A DNA stretch of 64,000 bases from Mycteria americana (GCF_035582795.1 NC_134367.1:45411062-45475061), one strand, 5' to 3'. Shown: positions 12,529 to 27,129, counted from the stretch's first letter. Program-made: numbers and translations. Notes: generated from the letters alone by a model not told the origin.

Positions 12529-12546
12529 TTTTTTTTTTTTTTTTTC
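12529..12546. repeat. Poly(T) tract in a T/G-rich stretch
   Basis: A run of about 18 T follows a G/T-rich stretch (12490-12528) with repeated GTTT units. It is a simple low-complexity tract with no CR1 or other element recognised beside it. Confidence 0.8.
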
Positions 12547-12851
12547 TGAGCCAGTCGATATAGTCTGTGGGAGGGAGGAAAAAAGGACAAGGCTTCCAAA
12601 CAGAAGTGTTTCTTTTGCTTAGACCTGAAGAGGGCACAGAAGTCTAAACACTTGTCCGTTTCTTTTCTTATTCTATTTCTGATCTTAATTAAAGATCAAA
12701 GATTAAAAATTATTTAAGATCTTCTTTTCAGGTGTTTTTCCTTGAAACAGAGGCTTTTCTCCAAATAAGGAAAAGTTGTGTCTCAGACTAAGGATGGTGG
12801 GGAAAGGTTGAAGAAAATCTTGAGCTGTAAATTCAGAACCTTCTATTTGAA

Positions 12852-12869
12852 GGGGGGGGGGGGGGGGGG
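12852..12869. repeat. Poly(G) tract, 18 bases
   Basis: Eighteen consecutive G, flanked by 'ttgaa' and 'aagcccc'. Long G homopolymers are rare and length-unstable, and the true length may differ from what is written. Confidence 0.9.
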
Positions 12870-14276
12870 AAGCCCCTCTATCTGTTCTCAGTTAAGATTA
12901 TTTTCCATCTGTTTATCTGTATGATACACACGTTTGAAAACTGTCAGAAGAAACAGACTTTATCAGAACATTCAATCTAATGGGTTTACGGTCCCTTATG
13001 CACCTTGTCTGGATAGATGGATGACAACTGAGTAGAAGTTGTGGATCAGTCTCTCCTTGCATTTCTATCATGGTTTGATACAAGATGTTCTGCAGCAGTA
13101 CTGGCTTGAAGTACTCATGATCCCTCTGCCCTCCTCCTGCTCTTGTGTTTTGCTGGCATCACTGTTTGTGGAGGTGTACTGTGGACTGGATAAACCAGCA
13201 TGCCTCTTAAAGCTTTAAGAAAAGAGAACAAAATAAAACAAAACCCTGTAAAAATTAAAAAGGAACCCCACAGAAATCTCTATACACTCTTAAGCCAGGT
13301 CAGGCAAGAGAAGGAAGTACAGAAGCCAGAGTTGCTGCTGAACTTGTATCCATTCTATCTTGAAAGAAGAGCAGCCAGTTGCTTTGCCCTGTAATGAACA
13401 TATGCAGACTAGAGAAAGACATGTTGACTGTAAGTGCTTAGTTTTCTTTCATATACTAGGGGGTAAAAGGTGTTAAATTAGTGTTTTTATTTACCAGATT
13501 CTTGCACTGAATTTCAGTAAGCAAATGTTTTTACTGCAGCTTGCCATAAATAAACAGAAGGGTGTTTGGAAATCCTGACCAGCTTTTGTGTAGGAGAGAG
13601 CAATCATAACAAACTGGTTCTGTGAGAAACTGAAAACAAATAAAAGATGAGCTGTTATTCATGGTTTACAAAAGCAGAAGAGATTGTGCCCAAAAGCAAG
13701 TTATTTTCAAATACTGAAAACCATTGTTTGCAAACCTGGGACAAATTTCAGTAACATTTCATGTGCTCCTGTTTTCGGTCTTTAGAAGATCTCAGGAAAC
13801 TGAAGGCAATGATTTTAACCAACTCTGTGCTCAGAGAAGGGTGAAAATCTTCTCCAACTACTGCATTCAATAGTACTAGAAGTCTTTTGAAATCTCCCCA
13901 AGGTATTTCTAAGAACATTTCCTACCTGTTTCTGAGTGTTACAATCTTGCAGTCACTTACAATGTTGCAGTTAGCTAAAGCAAAGAATCCTTTCCCTAAC
14001 AAAACTTTTCATACAAGGAAAGCTCTTCTTTTAGTACTTAAATTAATGAGATTATTACCTGCTACATTTAAGTTATTTTCCTTACTCTTTTGCATTCTTG
14101 GTATTTTTCAGTCTAACATTTCTGTACAAAGTGATAGGTAGGCAATACTCAGATGAGCAGAGTATTTCCAGCTGTGCAGCTGAAGGATGGATGTATGTAT
14201 TTGTGAGGGTTTTTTTTTTTTTAAGTAGGAGTTGTTAAATAACACAAAATCCCCAAATCAGTATTCCGTTTTTACT

Positions 14277-14850
14277 TGTCCTGGCTTGGCTGGGATAGAG
14301 TTAATTTTCCTCCTAGTAGCTGGTATAGCGCTGTGTTTTGGATTTAGCATGAGAATAATGTGATGACACACTGATGTTTTAGTTGTTGCTAAGTGGTGCT
14401 TATATTAAGTCAAGGACTTTTCAACTTCCCATGCTCTGCCAGGTGCACAAGAAGCTGGGAGGGAGCATAGTCAGGACAGCTGACCCAAACTGGCCAAAGG
14501 GCTATTCCATACCATATGATGTCATGCTCAGTATAGAAACTGGGGGGAGCTGGCCGGGGCAGGCAGTGATCGCTGCTTGGGGACGGGCTGGGCAGGTGGT
14601 GAGCAGTTGCATCACTTGTTTTTCTTGGGTTTTGTTCCTCTCTCTCTCTCTCTTTTGTTGTTTTCTTTTTCATTGCAATTTATTATTTTTATTTTATTTT
14701 ATTTCAATCATTAAACTGTTCTTATCTCAACCCATGAGTTTTCTTACTTTTACCCTTCTGATTCTCTCCCCTTTCCCACCTGTTGGGGGAGGGTGAATGA
14801 GTGGCTGTGTGGTACTTAATGAGTTAGCCAGCTGGGGTTAAACCATGACA
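14277..14850 (+). mobile_element. Complete solo LTR, ERVL-like, with 5-bp target duplication
   Basis: The 574-bp element begins TGTCCTGG and ends CCATGACA (TG...CA ends). It is flanked by the same 5-bp sequence, TTACT, at 14272-14276 and 14851-14855. A 5-bp duplication suits ERVL-class integration. Inside are a TATA-like GTATAGAAA (about 14530), a CT microsatellite (about 14638-14653), an AT-rich R/U5-like part with ATTAAA at 14710-14715, and the conserved 3' block ending GGGGTTAAACC. No retroviral coding sequence lies next to it, so it is a solo LTR left by recombination between the two LTRs of a provirus. It is in sense orientation to KLHL32. Confidence 0.95.
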
Positions 14851-17800
14851 TTACTTTATACTGGTACTTAGTTTTTGTGACTAAGTAATGTCCAAGTATC
14901 TTAACAGCTGATAACTCACATTGACTTTTTTGGAACTTTTTTGTGGTTTTCATGCAACCACAGCTATGCCCCAAAGAAAGTCTCTAGCCTTAAAAGATAA
15001 GGGTAGACTCAGACTAGAAATGGAGCTGATGAAGTGGCTAAAGCTGCACATTTTTCTTTGTTATTCCCTATGTGGAGCAGAAACCTGTCTTAAGCAATCT
15101 TGGGGTCTTCACAGAGAATCTCTTGGTTGTAAGGTTCTACTGGAAGCAAGTAGGCTGGAAAACTGTAACCATAGATCAAATGTTTTTGTGACTGTGATGG
15201 TAGGAAGATGGATGGATGGATATTTTACAGAAGGGGTGAAACATTCCATATAAAATATCATTAGGACATACAAGTTGACTGTGCTGTGTAGAGGTACCCA
15301 CTTAGCTCTGAAAAAAGTAGCAAAGCCTATAGGAGCAGTATTCTTAGTACAGTGTTTTGTGTGGGTAGCACGTTGAGGAACTACTTGGATGTCTCTGCAA
15401 GCCTCTGCATTGGGATGTGTTAAGTGCAGGTGAGGTGGTGATCCTTTAGGAATTTCAGATTGGTAAATTCCAATCCAAATTCAGAAATTTTATTCTCTGT
15501 CTGTGAGAAATGGACTTCAAAGACCGCACTTATGTAATGGTAAATTGGGGAAATACTTGAGTCCAAGCAGTATTGCTGTGTCTGATTTAGAGTTGTCTCT
15601 GAGAAGGTTTGTATTGCCAGTAATGCTTACTGAAGGAATTGCATAAATACTTAAAATCAAATAGCTTTTAGTTCTAGTTAGTCTGTAGCTTGTGCTCTTT
15701 CTATCCTGGAAGTGGGTGGGAAGAGCCTTTGTTTGGTTATCTCAGAATCAGTATAAATACAGAGGTAAAAGCTTGCATTTGTTTTTAAAAAATAACTGAG
15801 AGTTGCATGAGAGCATGCTGCAAAGCTAGTCATAGTGGTGATGCAACAGCTTCTGTCTGCTCACTGTTAGATCTAAGAGTTAAAGTGCTGCAAGGTAGAG
15901 AGAGATCTTTCAAACCTATTTTTGCATTATTTATTTATTAGAGAACAAGTGTCTCCTGATTAGGTAGGGGTGACTGTAGTGTTGCCAGGTAAATGAAGGA
16001 ACCTGGCCAAAGCTAGAAGTCAACACTTTGTTTGGTTATAGTGACTCAGGTCATCTGGATGCAGTCCTGCACTTCTTGGCTGCATTCAGTATGTTACTGT
16101 CCAAAGATGGAAAAGAAGCAGTGAGTCTGTGCTTAGAGTTCTGGATCATGTACAATACAACTGCTCAGTTCATTGGCAAGGTGAGGAGCAGTCTGTCCCC
16201 TGCAAATCCTCTGATTCAAATCCAGGTTTTTGTGTGTGCCATTTGGTAAAGAGAGAAATCAAACACCATTTAATTATCCTCTTAGTCCCTGGATCTATCT
16301 GCAGTATCCTTGGGCTTAGTCATTGGAGGGGATGGGTGGGCACTTCAGGCCATCTTTATGCCAGTCAGCACCTTTTGGGCCAGTGTGTCTCTGTTCCCAG
16401 CTCAAGACATTGATGAATAGCTATCATTTGTTATATCATACAATGGCTTTTAATTTTAGCATTGTCAGCCTCAAACATTCAAACACTCAAAGTCAGTTCC
16501 CAGACATCAGTAATTAAATAAATTCAGACGCTTTCCGTTAGAAGTTATACGTCTGGTGTTAGATTATGTTTTCAGGCTTTTCTCAGTAATCTTCAGACCT
16601 ATAAACTTTATTCTTTGTTTGAAATCAAAGCTTCAGGTGCAGTTTGATTCTAGGAGATACATTTGGTGACAGGGAAGGAAACCACCAGGACTGCTTTCTT
16701 TTGCCTTTTCCTTACTTTAAAATGTGTTTATTTTCTTATCACTGCTTACCTTTGATTGCAACAAAACTTCTCTCTAGTGGTAGAGACTGAGTTAGCATTT
16801 TACTTCCTGAATCAGTCTGTGTCAAATTTTGATTTAGAAGGTCGGTTGCTTTTAGTGGTGATGCTGTCCCATTTATTCTTCTAGAGATGTACTAGCACTG
16901 ATATATTTAAATTTTATTATTTGCTGTGGACCAAATGTAGAGGCAACATAGGTAGCTTCCATGTGGGTTAGAGGCTGGGAAACTAAACTAATGAAAAAGT
17001 AATTAGAGTAAAAGAAAATCTTAGTGTTGTGATGCAGTGTAAAAGTCAGAATAGTATGGTAAAATACACTAATTCAGACTCCTCCCAAGCAGGTTAACTT
17101 TATTAGAGCTTATGAAGCATCTAGCTTAAAATAGTATTGTTTTGTTGGGCATATGCAGTTTAATTTGGTCATCATTACTTTATGAAGTGGATTGTCCCTT
17201 TTATGTCAGCAAATGTTGCTTTTGCTTGTTTAAAAGTTCATAGCAGCTGGAATCAAATGCTTTACACTCAAACAAGAATGATTATTAAGAAGGTAATCTC
17301 TGATCATGCTGATAGCAGTAATATTTAATGTGTTTTAAATAATTAAAAATGCTAATGTGAGATCTTGTAGATAAAGTGCACAGTTAAGGCAATTAAAAGC
17401 AAAAGATCTAGTCAAGTGAGTTGTTTGATGTAAATTCTTTTCCATTACCAAAACAAAACCCCAGCCAACATCTGTTGAAAGAAAACTGTAAGGTAAGTCT
17501 GCTAACTCTATGCTCTGAACTGCTAAAAAGATTGTGGGTCTTTCAAACTTAGTCAGAGCTTTGACTTCTCCGATACATATATTCAATAACTTTTTTAGGA
17601 ATGAGGGAACTGTTTTGTCCTTAAGTGTGTCCATGGAGAAAAGATTTGGGGGAAGAAATATCTTCAGGGCTATCTTGTAGAGTTTTGGTGTTACCATATA
17701 CAGAAAAATCTTCACTGTTTTCTGGGATATGATAATAACAGTAATAGGCCACTGTTGTCCTGTTTGTAATTCATGGATTCCTTTTGTTTTTGAATTCCTT

Positions 17801-19489
17801 CTGTGGCTGGCAGTGTGGTTTTGATAGAGGTGTCCACCATGGCTTCTAGGAATCCTGTCTTGAAGCATATCCACAGGAAGATGCAACCGCTGGCTAAGAT
17901 GGCTTTACATTCGACACCATTGATTTGGTGCTGAGTGAAGTGCATCTTCTCCAGGGCCTGCACCTATCCCTGCTTTGCCCAGCTGTGGCTTGCTTATTGC
18001 CTGACTACCTTTTCCAATTCTTCCCATCCAAACCCAAAGGCTTGTTCCATGCTGAAATCCTAAGTATCAGGGAGAAGTTAAATAAGTTACCTCCCACTGT
18101 GTAATGAGCTCCATTCCTTTTATTGCAAGATCATTAAAATATGAGTGGTTGATTATTTAAAGATTTAATTTCTTCTTTCTTCACTAGTGGGAATGCTTTA
18201 CACTTATGTACCCTTGGAGAAGTGCTTGCCAATAGCTTGGCATTTCATAGTTTGCCTAGCTGCATCTGTAGGAGTGATCTAGCATTAATATTTCACTAAT
18301 TTTTTTCAAATATGCAGCAGCATTTCTACTAGCAAGCTATGAAATATTGCAATAAAAAGATTCACAGAAATGTAGGCTGTTAAACTATGGATTTAGTCTA
18401 ATTCTCATTGAAGACCTTGACCAAATTATTGATGAATTTGAAAATAGCAAGTTTTGACCTGAAATAAATAGTAGGTTATGATATATTTTGTAGAAATTAA
18501 TGGATACTCAGATTTTTTTAATTCAGCATACATAGTATTTGGCTTTCCCAGGCATACTTGGCAGAATTCTCTTTCGAGAAGGCTTCTTAGTGGGGCTTAA
18601 TTCTGAAATATTCTAATTTGTTCCCTTTACTTTTGACTCTTGGAAGCATTGTATTTAAAAGCAAAAATTTTTGTGATCATTGGGCATTTATGCAAGGTGC
18701 TTTTATTGGTTTGGGGTTCTTTTGAGTGATGCACATCTATCAGAAAACTTCTTGAAAATACCCTCACCAAAACTTAAGTTACATAAAATAAATTCTTTTG
18801 CTTTTTGTCAGGATTCATTCAGGGCTCAACTTACTCGCTGAAACATGGATGTCTAGTGCTATTTGAGATGCTGATCCAGAAGAGACTGAATGTCATATCT
18901 CTCATCTCCCCAGGGAGATGTCTTAGTTACTGTAGGGGGTCTGAAATGACAGTATATTTCTGTATATTATCAACTGTATTTAAGTCTTAATTGAGCTTAA
19001 TTGGAAAAAAAAAATCAGTGCATGCATGTATTGCTTACAAAGTATTATTTTTGTTTATCAAGTGAAATAATCATCAAACTTCATATAAACAGTAGTTGCA
19101 CCAGAATTGCTACTGAGTTTTCCTGTCCTTAAAAAAAAAAAAAAAAAAGAGTACTTATGACAAAATAAGTTTTTTAGTGTTGCAGTATGTTTGTTTTGGA
19201 TTGGTATTAATTCTAGCCAGGAGTTCAAAGGATTCTTAGGCTGTTCCAATAAATGGAAAGACTGCAACTCATAAATGTGCTGCACCAGGACACTTAGAGA
19301 TGGGGAGGCATGTGCATTCGCTGTGGTTTTGATTGAATTTCTCCTTTTGCCCCTTCTCTTTCCTTTTAAGAGAATCTCTTCAAGAAGATTGGAATGTGGA
19401 ATAAGTAGGACATATGGGGCTAATATGCTCTTGCATGCATACAGTATATTCATAGTCTTCTCAGCTGTACCATAGAGAATGACACAAAG

Positions 19490-19732
19490 CACAGAATCAT
19501 CTAGGTTGGCAGAGACCTCTTGAGATCATTTAGTCAAACCCCCCTACTCAAGCGGGGTCATTTAGAGCAGGTTGTCCTGGACTGTGTCCAGAGGTGTTTA
19601 GAATATCTCCAAGAATGAAGACTCCACAACCTCTCTGGGCAATCTGTTCTGGTGTTTAACCATCCCCACAGTAAGAAGTATTTTCTTGTGTTCAGATGGA
19701 ATTTCATGTGTGTTAATTTGCGTCCATTAAGT
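19490..19732 (-). mobile_element. CR1 LINE 3' end fragment (diverged)
   Basis: Starting at 'acagaatcat', the plus strand reads as the reverse complement of a CR1 3' end: the 'aggttggcagagacctc...agatcat' block, the 'gtccaaccccc'-like block, and the 'ccacaacctctctgggcaatctgttc' block. It lacks the second AGAATCAT copy and is more diverged than the copies at 35871 and 59549, so it is probably an older insertion. It is 5'-truncated and antisense to KLHL32. The far end is approximate. Confidence 0.88.
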
Positions 19733-22700
19733 TATAGAAGAAACAATGTTTTAACTTGAATTACGAGTAGCCATTTGTAGCATTTAGTGATCTTTAACAA
19801 GGTAACTATTGCCCTTATAATTTTTAAAAAATGTATATATTATTTTAGAAACAAGTGCTCCTAGAGCCTTTCAAATTATTTTTTTTTATATTGTCATGTA
19901 TACAGATGTTGTCTTGGCAAAAGCTGAACTCCAGTTCTGTACAATTAATTATGCTTGGCACTGTTTAGCTTTCTCAAATGTAGTGGGCTTCTAGTGATTG
20001 GCATGCAATTCACAGACTTCAGTTAGGCATTTAGGACTGTATCCACAAATCGTCTTACGTTTGGTTCAAGGAGCGGTATTCACAAATCCTAGAGACTTGC
20101 TTAGCTTCCCAGTGTAATGTCGGGGTAGTGATGGAAGTGTAAGAACAAAGATTCTCAACAAGCCACAAGTTGTTTGCATGTATATGAAGGGAAGAACAGG
20201 ATGTCAGTTTAGCTGACAGAAAAAAAAAATCAAAGGTATATGTGTTTAAAATTCCTCATTCTTCTGGAAGTAAGCACTTAACTGTAGCCTTACAAAGTCT
20301 TTCATAGGTGCCTACATTCACAGTGCCCTTATGAATTTAGGCAATAAGTTGTTTCACAAAAGAAGGGTTTTACTTCTTGCTTTTGAAATTTAGCTTCTCC
20401 TGGGGTTTTTTTGTTTGTTTCTTTTTAAATAATCTAAGAACTGTTGATGCAGCACTCCCCTAATAATGGCTCTGAGTTCAGTTGTCCTTGCTGTGATGGG
20501 CATTCAAAACTGCTCCTCTGACCTCCTACGAAGAGTAAAATAACTATCAGACTAGAGGCAGAACTAGGTATGCACGGGATTATTCTCGATTCCCTCCTGC
20601 TGTTGTGATTTATAGTCCCGCTAAGAATGTGCACTTTGGGTCAGAAGGAGAGCGAGCAAGAATAGGTATCCATAATCCAGTGATGAAGGTGGTGTCCCGA
20701 GGATAGGAAGGTCTGGTTCTGTCCTGGGAGCTGGGACCAGAATGTTGAATTGGTGTTTTGAAAACAGGGCTGTAATACAAGTTTCATGTACAGGCTGGTG
20801 CACAAATATTAAGGAAATGGGAGATTTGAGTGTACTTTTTCTTGTTTGGTCAGCTTAAAAGCAGAGCTGATATAAAATATAGCTGTTCAGGGCTCTCCAA
20901 TTAGAGTATCTCTGCACTCACTGAGTACTTCTACACATCTCCATTACTGAGATGAGGTTATTGCCGAGAATTGACAGCAGATGATACAGTTTTTGGTCTG
21001 TCTTTTGACTGCCAAATGTGTCAACAGCTAATGCTCGTCAGATCCGACTTGTGAATTTATACAAGTTTTACAAATAATCCATTGAACCATCTAGTCTGTC
21101 TTGAAATCTGCATGTACCCAAAGGATTTTAAGTATTAATTTTCGGATTGTCTCTGAAAAGGAGTAGAGCACATTGAAATCTGATGTTTGCAAACAAAAAC
21201 TCAGATGTCTCTCTAGTAACCTAATTGATAGAGCTTAATTAGAGTGATCTTTTATTTTAGTACAAGGTATTATCTTAAAGTGAGTTTCTTAAAGCATGTT
21301 GTGAAAGACATGACTCACACTATAAAATGCATCATATGCATCCTCAAAATGAGTCTTTTTAGACTATATTTCCTGTTACCTCCCTTCCCTACCTGATATG
21401 TCCTTTCTGCTCTGAGAGGAATTTTTATTTGCTGGATTGACACTGGGTATTAACGACAGTGGTCAGTATCAGAACATTTTCTAGGTAGCTGGTCTGGAAC
21501 ACAGAATAAAGTCTACGTTAGAAATGGAACGTATGTTGAGCAGAGGACAAGGGAAAACAACAATCTCCTGTTTCAATAAAGTATGCTGGTGTGAAGTCTA
21601 GATGTCTTGTGCAGAGCCTAAATAAAAGCTCTGATGAATCCCTGGAGGAAAAGAATCCACTAGCTCTACCATCAACTTGGACAGGGCATTCAGCTGTTTT
21701 CCTACATAGTCAGGTGTCCTGATGTTTTCCTTTGTGTTCCCAGCAGATCTGTGAACCACAGCTTCCCCTGGCAGGGGGTGGGAACTGTACCATTCCCAAC
21801 CATCTTAATGCTTCAGAAGCTCACGCTATAGCAGGTTGTACTCACAGGGAGTAGGGAGAAGGCCACAGTTAGTTCCCCTAGTAAATCTGTCCCTTGATAC
21901 CTCTCCTGAGTTGAGAGCGCAATTTTCCTTCTGTTGGTATGGTAAGAGTTTTCTAGCTTGGTTAAATTGGTTTTGCTTCCTTTGTCCAGTTACAACTTTG
22001 TACAGCTCTGTGTATATAGTGAAGCTCCTGCAGATTTTTGGCTATGGGGTGCAAAAAATCCCTCTGACTTCTTCCACGCTACTTTCCCCATCGCCGATCA
22101 GGTTTATCTGTGTTCTTTTCTAGCTTAGCTAGTTAAGGTTATAGATGTAGCAGTGACTGTGTAAACACGTTACAGGCAGTGAATGTAAGAAATAAAGTGG
22201 TCTACAGTAATAAAATAGTGTACAGGATGGAAATTCTATTTTTTCTAAACAGTAGATGCTTTTTTGATCTGCAGAAGGCAGTGTAAAGCAGGGTGAAGGG
22301 CTGGAAGAAACCATCTGTCATGGGGATAGCAAGTGAAGGATCGTAGCTAGGGAAACTAGTGTCCTTCCAGAATGACATAGGCTTAATGCTTTGATCTGTA
22401 ACCATGGTGCTTACAGTGCTTCTGAATGAAACTTTTGGATGCTTTAATGAAAGCTGGAATAAAAAGAAAACAGTTCAGGTATGCTGAGAGCCCTAAAGAA
22501 AGGGGGTTGAAAGAAGTTACTGCTGCAGATGCAACGGTGCAGGTTCTAAAGTTCAGATTTTGCATGCCCCAGATCACAATTTTGTGAGACAGTAACTGCT
22601 ATGCGGCAAGCAGTATTGAAGGTGACATATATATACCTCTTCAGTCTGTCTTCCCTCTGATTAGACCTTACAGGTTTCTTCTTAAAGACAAGCATAGAAT

Positions 22701-25700
22701 TGTAACATACAGGAGCATCTTTACAGTTACTGCTGCATGTTTAACTGTGACAGTGCCAGTATGTTCATGTATGTATAACCTATACTGGAAGAGTCCTCTA
22801 CAAAATCTCACAGCTGTCTCTTTCTGGGAGAAATAAACAGTAAGGTGTCAGTCTGTCCTGCACATCCTGTCAGATTATGTCTTTCTGAAATATATCATAT
22901 TTCAAAAATGTAGTAGTAAGTAGTAATAATTGGGGTAGTCTACTACAAGGTGGGGGAGAGAAACTTGTGGAGGAAAACTCTTTCTGCGACTTTCTGTTGG
23001 AGGGTAATTAACTAACTTCCCATCACAGAAGAGATGGTATGTGATTAGTGTGTGGGGCAGATGGAAGGTGGCAGAAGTGGTCATTCCTTCCTTGGGGCAG
23101 CTGATCATCCTGGAAGGAGTACTTCCACCTGGAAGATGGGTCTGGCAGGATAAGAGAAGTGCAGCAAGGAGCTGTGAACTTTCAGTGCAAGGGACAAGAC
23201 CCTGAGAGACCACCGAGAGGAGCAGGGAGCAGGTGCCTTTCAGGCTCTCTGTGACTGAAAGAGGGTATTTCCAAAAAGCGGAGATGGCTGTGCAGACTTT
23301 ATTGTTTATGGCTTTTGTGATTGCAGTGTGTAACAAAACTTGGAGATGGGCAGCCCTCTCCATTCTCTCCCCCTGCTTCTCACCCACAAACAATGGTCAA
23401 AAATACATTTGTCTGTAAGTCTTATTTATTCTGGTCATCTAAGTAGTTTGGATTTTCTCTTTCAAACTAGAATTCTTTAATGTTTTAATCAAATCTGGCC
23501 TTTTGATATAGAAGTGTTTTAATCACTCTGAGTTTGTTGTAAGGAAGAGATCTAGATTAGATGGCTCTACTTCAGAGCTCTAGCTAATTTCAGGTCCTGT
23601 CACTCCTACTTAAACTTGTAAGTCAATTAGAAGTGAGTAGTATGAAAAGCTAAATGTGAAAATTCCTTTTATACTTAAAGCAGCTTGCAGCTCAACAGTA
23701 ATACAGGCATCACTGTAATACAAGAGTTTATGCTGGAATGGCATTAACCAGGCTTATAGAAGTTTTGATATAATCTAAGTGTGGAAAAAGGGCCCTAGGG
23801 GAGTGTGTACGTCTTCCTAATATTGTTACCCCTCATTGACTTTATTTTTAACACAAACGTAAGTCATATGAGAAGAATTTCAGTTTTCCCTTTTTTTTTA
23901 ATCAAACATTCACGTGTTAGGAAGTGTTGGAATTAGAAATAGCTATGCCTTTTCTTGTAGTAAGACGGTAATAGGCAACTTCAATTTGGGCATTGGAGCA
24001 CTTAGCTTTTTTCCTTTTCTAGCATTCTTAGCTTCATGGGCATGTAACCTTTTAACACTTTTTAGAAGGTAAACTAAAGAAAAAAATCTGGAAGAGCTGT
24101 ACTGACTGCATGGAACAGTAGCATAATTGGAACGGTTAGCACTGAGCTCTGCTGCCCGAGTAAACTGTCAGGTATTATTCATTATAATCCAGCACAGTAA
24201 GCAGAAAGTGAAGGCGTGTTCTGCAGATACTTCTCCACAAAAAAGATGTGAAACTTGGTGATCTTGAGTTCTATTCTAAAACCTAGATGGAATGGGTTCA
24301 ACAGACATTGATTCTTTTGGTTGCTTTCTTCCACATCTGATGTTTTTGTGTCACATGCTGGTTTTAGTCCAGGATCTTCCTTGCCCTTGGCTCTTTGTCT
24401 TTCTTCTCTGTGCCTTCCCAGTCTTCACTCCTGTACTGAGCTTTCAGCCTTCTTGCCCAGTAATTAGAATTATTCCCAGCTGACTTCTGGCTTCTCTTCC
24501 TATGATCGTGCTGTAGAAAAATCCATCCTTTCTCTTCTGTTTTGCCCAGATACTAATCTGATTTTAGTATTGTGCACTATTCCGCTGTTTCCCTCCCCCT
24601 TTGCAAAAGAGGAAAATCAAGAAACAACTGCAAGCCATCCCACCTGGTCATCATCACCAGCTTGCTCCTTATCGTCTTTTGTTTCCTCTTCCATCTTCTT
24701 TCCCACTCTTCATCTTTTTCTTGGCCTCATCCAAATCTGTTTCATCACCAAGATGAATGACTCCCTACCCAATTTGCTTAAAGCTGCCAGAAATCTTTTG
24801 ATGCCCTCTTCTCTTTGCAGAAAGGTGTTTGCAAATATCTTTGTTTTCTTACATTGAAGGGTGGAGGAATAGTTGGTAAGCCAGTTATGTTGCAGCAGGC
24901 TAGAAAGCAACTCCTGTTCCTCCAGAGCAGAGTTTCTGCACTTTAGTGTTTGATTTAAATGGCAGATTTTTTTCTGTCCAGAAAATGTGTCAAGAACCCA
25001 GAAGCTCTGTAATAAAGGAAGATTCTGAATGCCATGTTCTGTCCTTGACTTGTCTGGAAATTTTAACTTTGTGCAAAGCCATGTTTTAAATTAGCAGTGT
25101 ATATGTTAACAAAGGATCTCCAATTACATATTTGAATTTTTTTTTAATACTCATTAATAACTGGTTCACATCTCTTACATTCTCCCCGCCCCCCCCATGT
25201 ATTTATGAAAGACAAAACATCATAAATAGAGAAAAACACATTTATAAAACTTCCTAAGATGGTTCCTATGTTAGGAGTTTGCTAGAACTTTGAATGTTCA
25301 TGCACAACACTTGTGTTTGGTGCGGGGATTCAAAAGCCTTGTTTGTGCTAATAACATTGTATGGCCCATTCCAGGCCAGAGCTTGAAACTCAAACAACCT
25401 TATCAGTAGACCTTTACAACGATCTCTGGCAAGTTTGTGACCTGAGCCATCTAATGCTCTCCCAAAACATTTCCAGGCATGGCTTGGGAGTTAGTCAGTG
25501 ACTTTTCCCAGTTAGTTGTTTGGATGTAGCCATGTTATTTGGAGGCCACAAGAGACCAAATGTGGGCTAGTTGGCTGTATGGGCAATGGAACCAGCACTG
25601 GCACTGTTAAATTTGCTAATATTGATGAAACTTTCCCTGCCTTCTGAGGATGCATGTGGGTGAAATTATCTACACTTCCAATGAAGAAGTGTCTAGGGTT

Positions 25701-27129
25701 TCCTTTGGCTTATTAACGTATATGACAAATTTCGTGCTAATTTAATGATATGAGCTAAAATTGATAGTGATTTTAGTGATCAGTTACTGTATGACTTGAA
25801 TAAAATGTCAAAATAGAAACATGGAGGTCAGTAAGCTGTTGCAATACTCTGATGTTTGGAGAACTGCCAGTTGGTTGTACTGTTATGTATAGGCGCTTTT
25901 TTTTTTTTCTGATTGCTGGTGTTGAAAGCACCCACTGAACACACAGCAAGTATTTTATGCTATTGTAATTATGCTGGGCAGAGGGAAGACTCCTTGAAAT
26001 AGTCTGGTCACTGTCCTGGAGGTATAGATTATCATGAAGTATAGTTCTGCCACCCTGTGGCTACTGAAGGTCATTCTTAGAAGGTGCATGTTCACTTAGC
26101 TACTGGTACTCACAGCCTTTTTCTTTTAAACTTCATGAATGCTATTTTGTGGAGAAAGTTGAAGGATTATTGTAGGTCCCATAGAGATGTATAAACTCTC
26201 TATGCTTTTATTGAAAGATATAAATACTCATTCACTGGAAATGCCATTAGTTAATAAATCTCATGATGGTGTAGTATGTAGACATGTAACTGGTCGCCTC
26301 AGTTATGCAAGGCTGTCTACTATCCAGCAATCACTTATGCTTTTCTTAGTATTTTTATGTGGTTTAAAGCAGAAAATGTGATCATTTATGTTTCAGTCAC
26401 AGGTATAAAATGTATAAGTTCATGTAGACTAATTGACAAGATTGTAGACTATCTACAGTACTGTATACTCCTGTCTGGCGTAAATACTCCATATGCAGAT
26501 TTGAAGTGGTTTCAAAAACACACCCATGTATTTTTGACTTTTACTACTCTAGAAAAGAATGATTGTTGTGACAGTTAAAAATCCAAGGCTTATCTGAGTG
26601 AGGCTCTGAAGTTGACAGCATTTCAGAGCACACCTCACTCTTGTGTGTCCATTTCAGTGTTCGTTTCTAGAGTTATCAGGAGAAATAATTATGATCTCTC
26701 TAGTTAAATTTCTGTTCCTCTCCACTATAAAGCATTCTGACCTCATTTAGAGAAGCCTTCTACATTTTGCAACAAACATGTTGAATTTCCCAGAAGGAAA
26801 ATGCTTAGGTTTAAAGAACAGGGGTTTTTGTTGTTTTTTTATCCCATGCAAATGTCATTCCAAAAGAAAGTTCAGTTACAAACTACTGAAGTCACCCTGT
26901 CTCTTCTTTTTTTGAGCTCTACAGGAAAAATCTTGAAAGCATACTTTGGCAAAGTAACTGAAGATTTACGTTCATGCCAGCAGCAGGATGCCTTAAAACT
27001 AAAGTGCCAGAGAGCTTCCATCCTGTCCCTTTATGATGACCGTGTACTCAATGAATGGTTTAGATACTTCACTTTGAGAGTGCTTTGCATATTTGTTATC
27101 CAAGTTTCAGAAAGATGAGAAAGTAAGTT

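Noticed and set aside
14383-14796. A 137-codon plus-strand frame.
   Set aside because: It lies wholly inside the solo LTR (14277-14850), and the sequence is LTR U3-R-U5, not coding.
22902-23393. A 163-codon minus-strand frame.
   Set aside because: No recognisable domain, low-complexity ends, and no promoter or splice context. Treated as chance.
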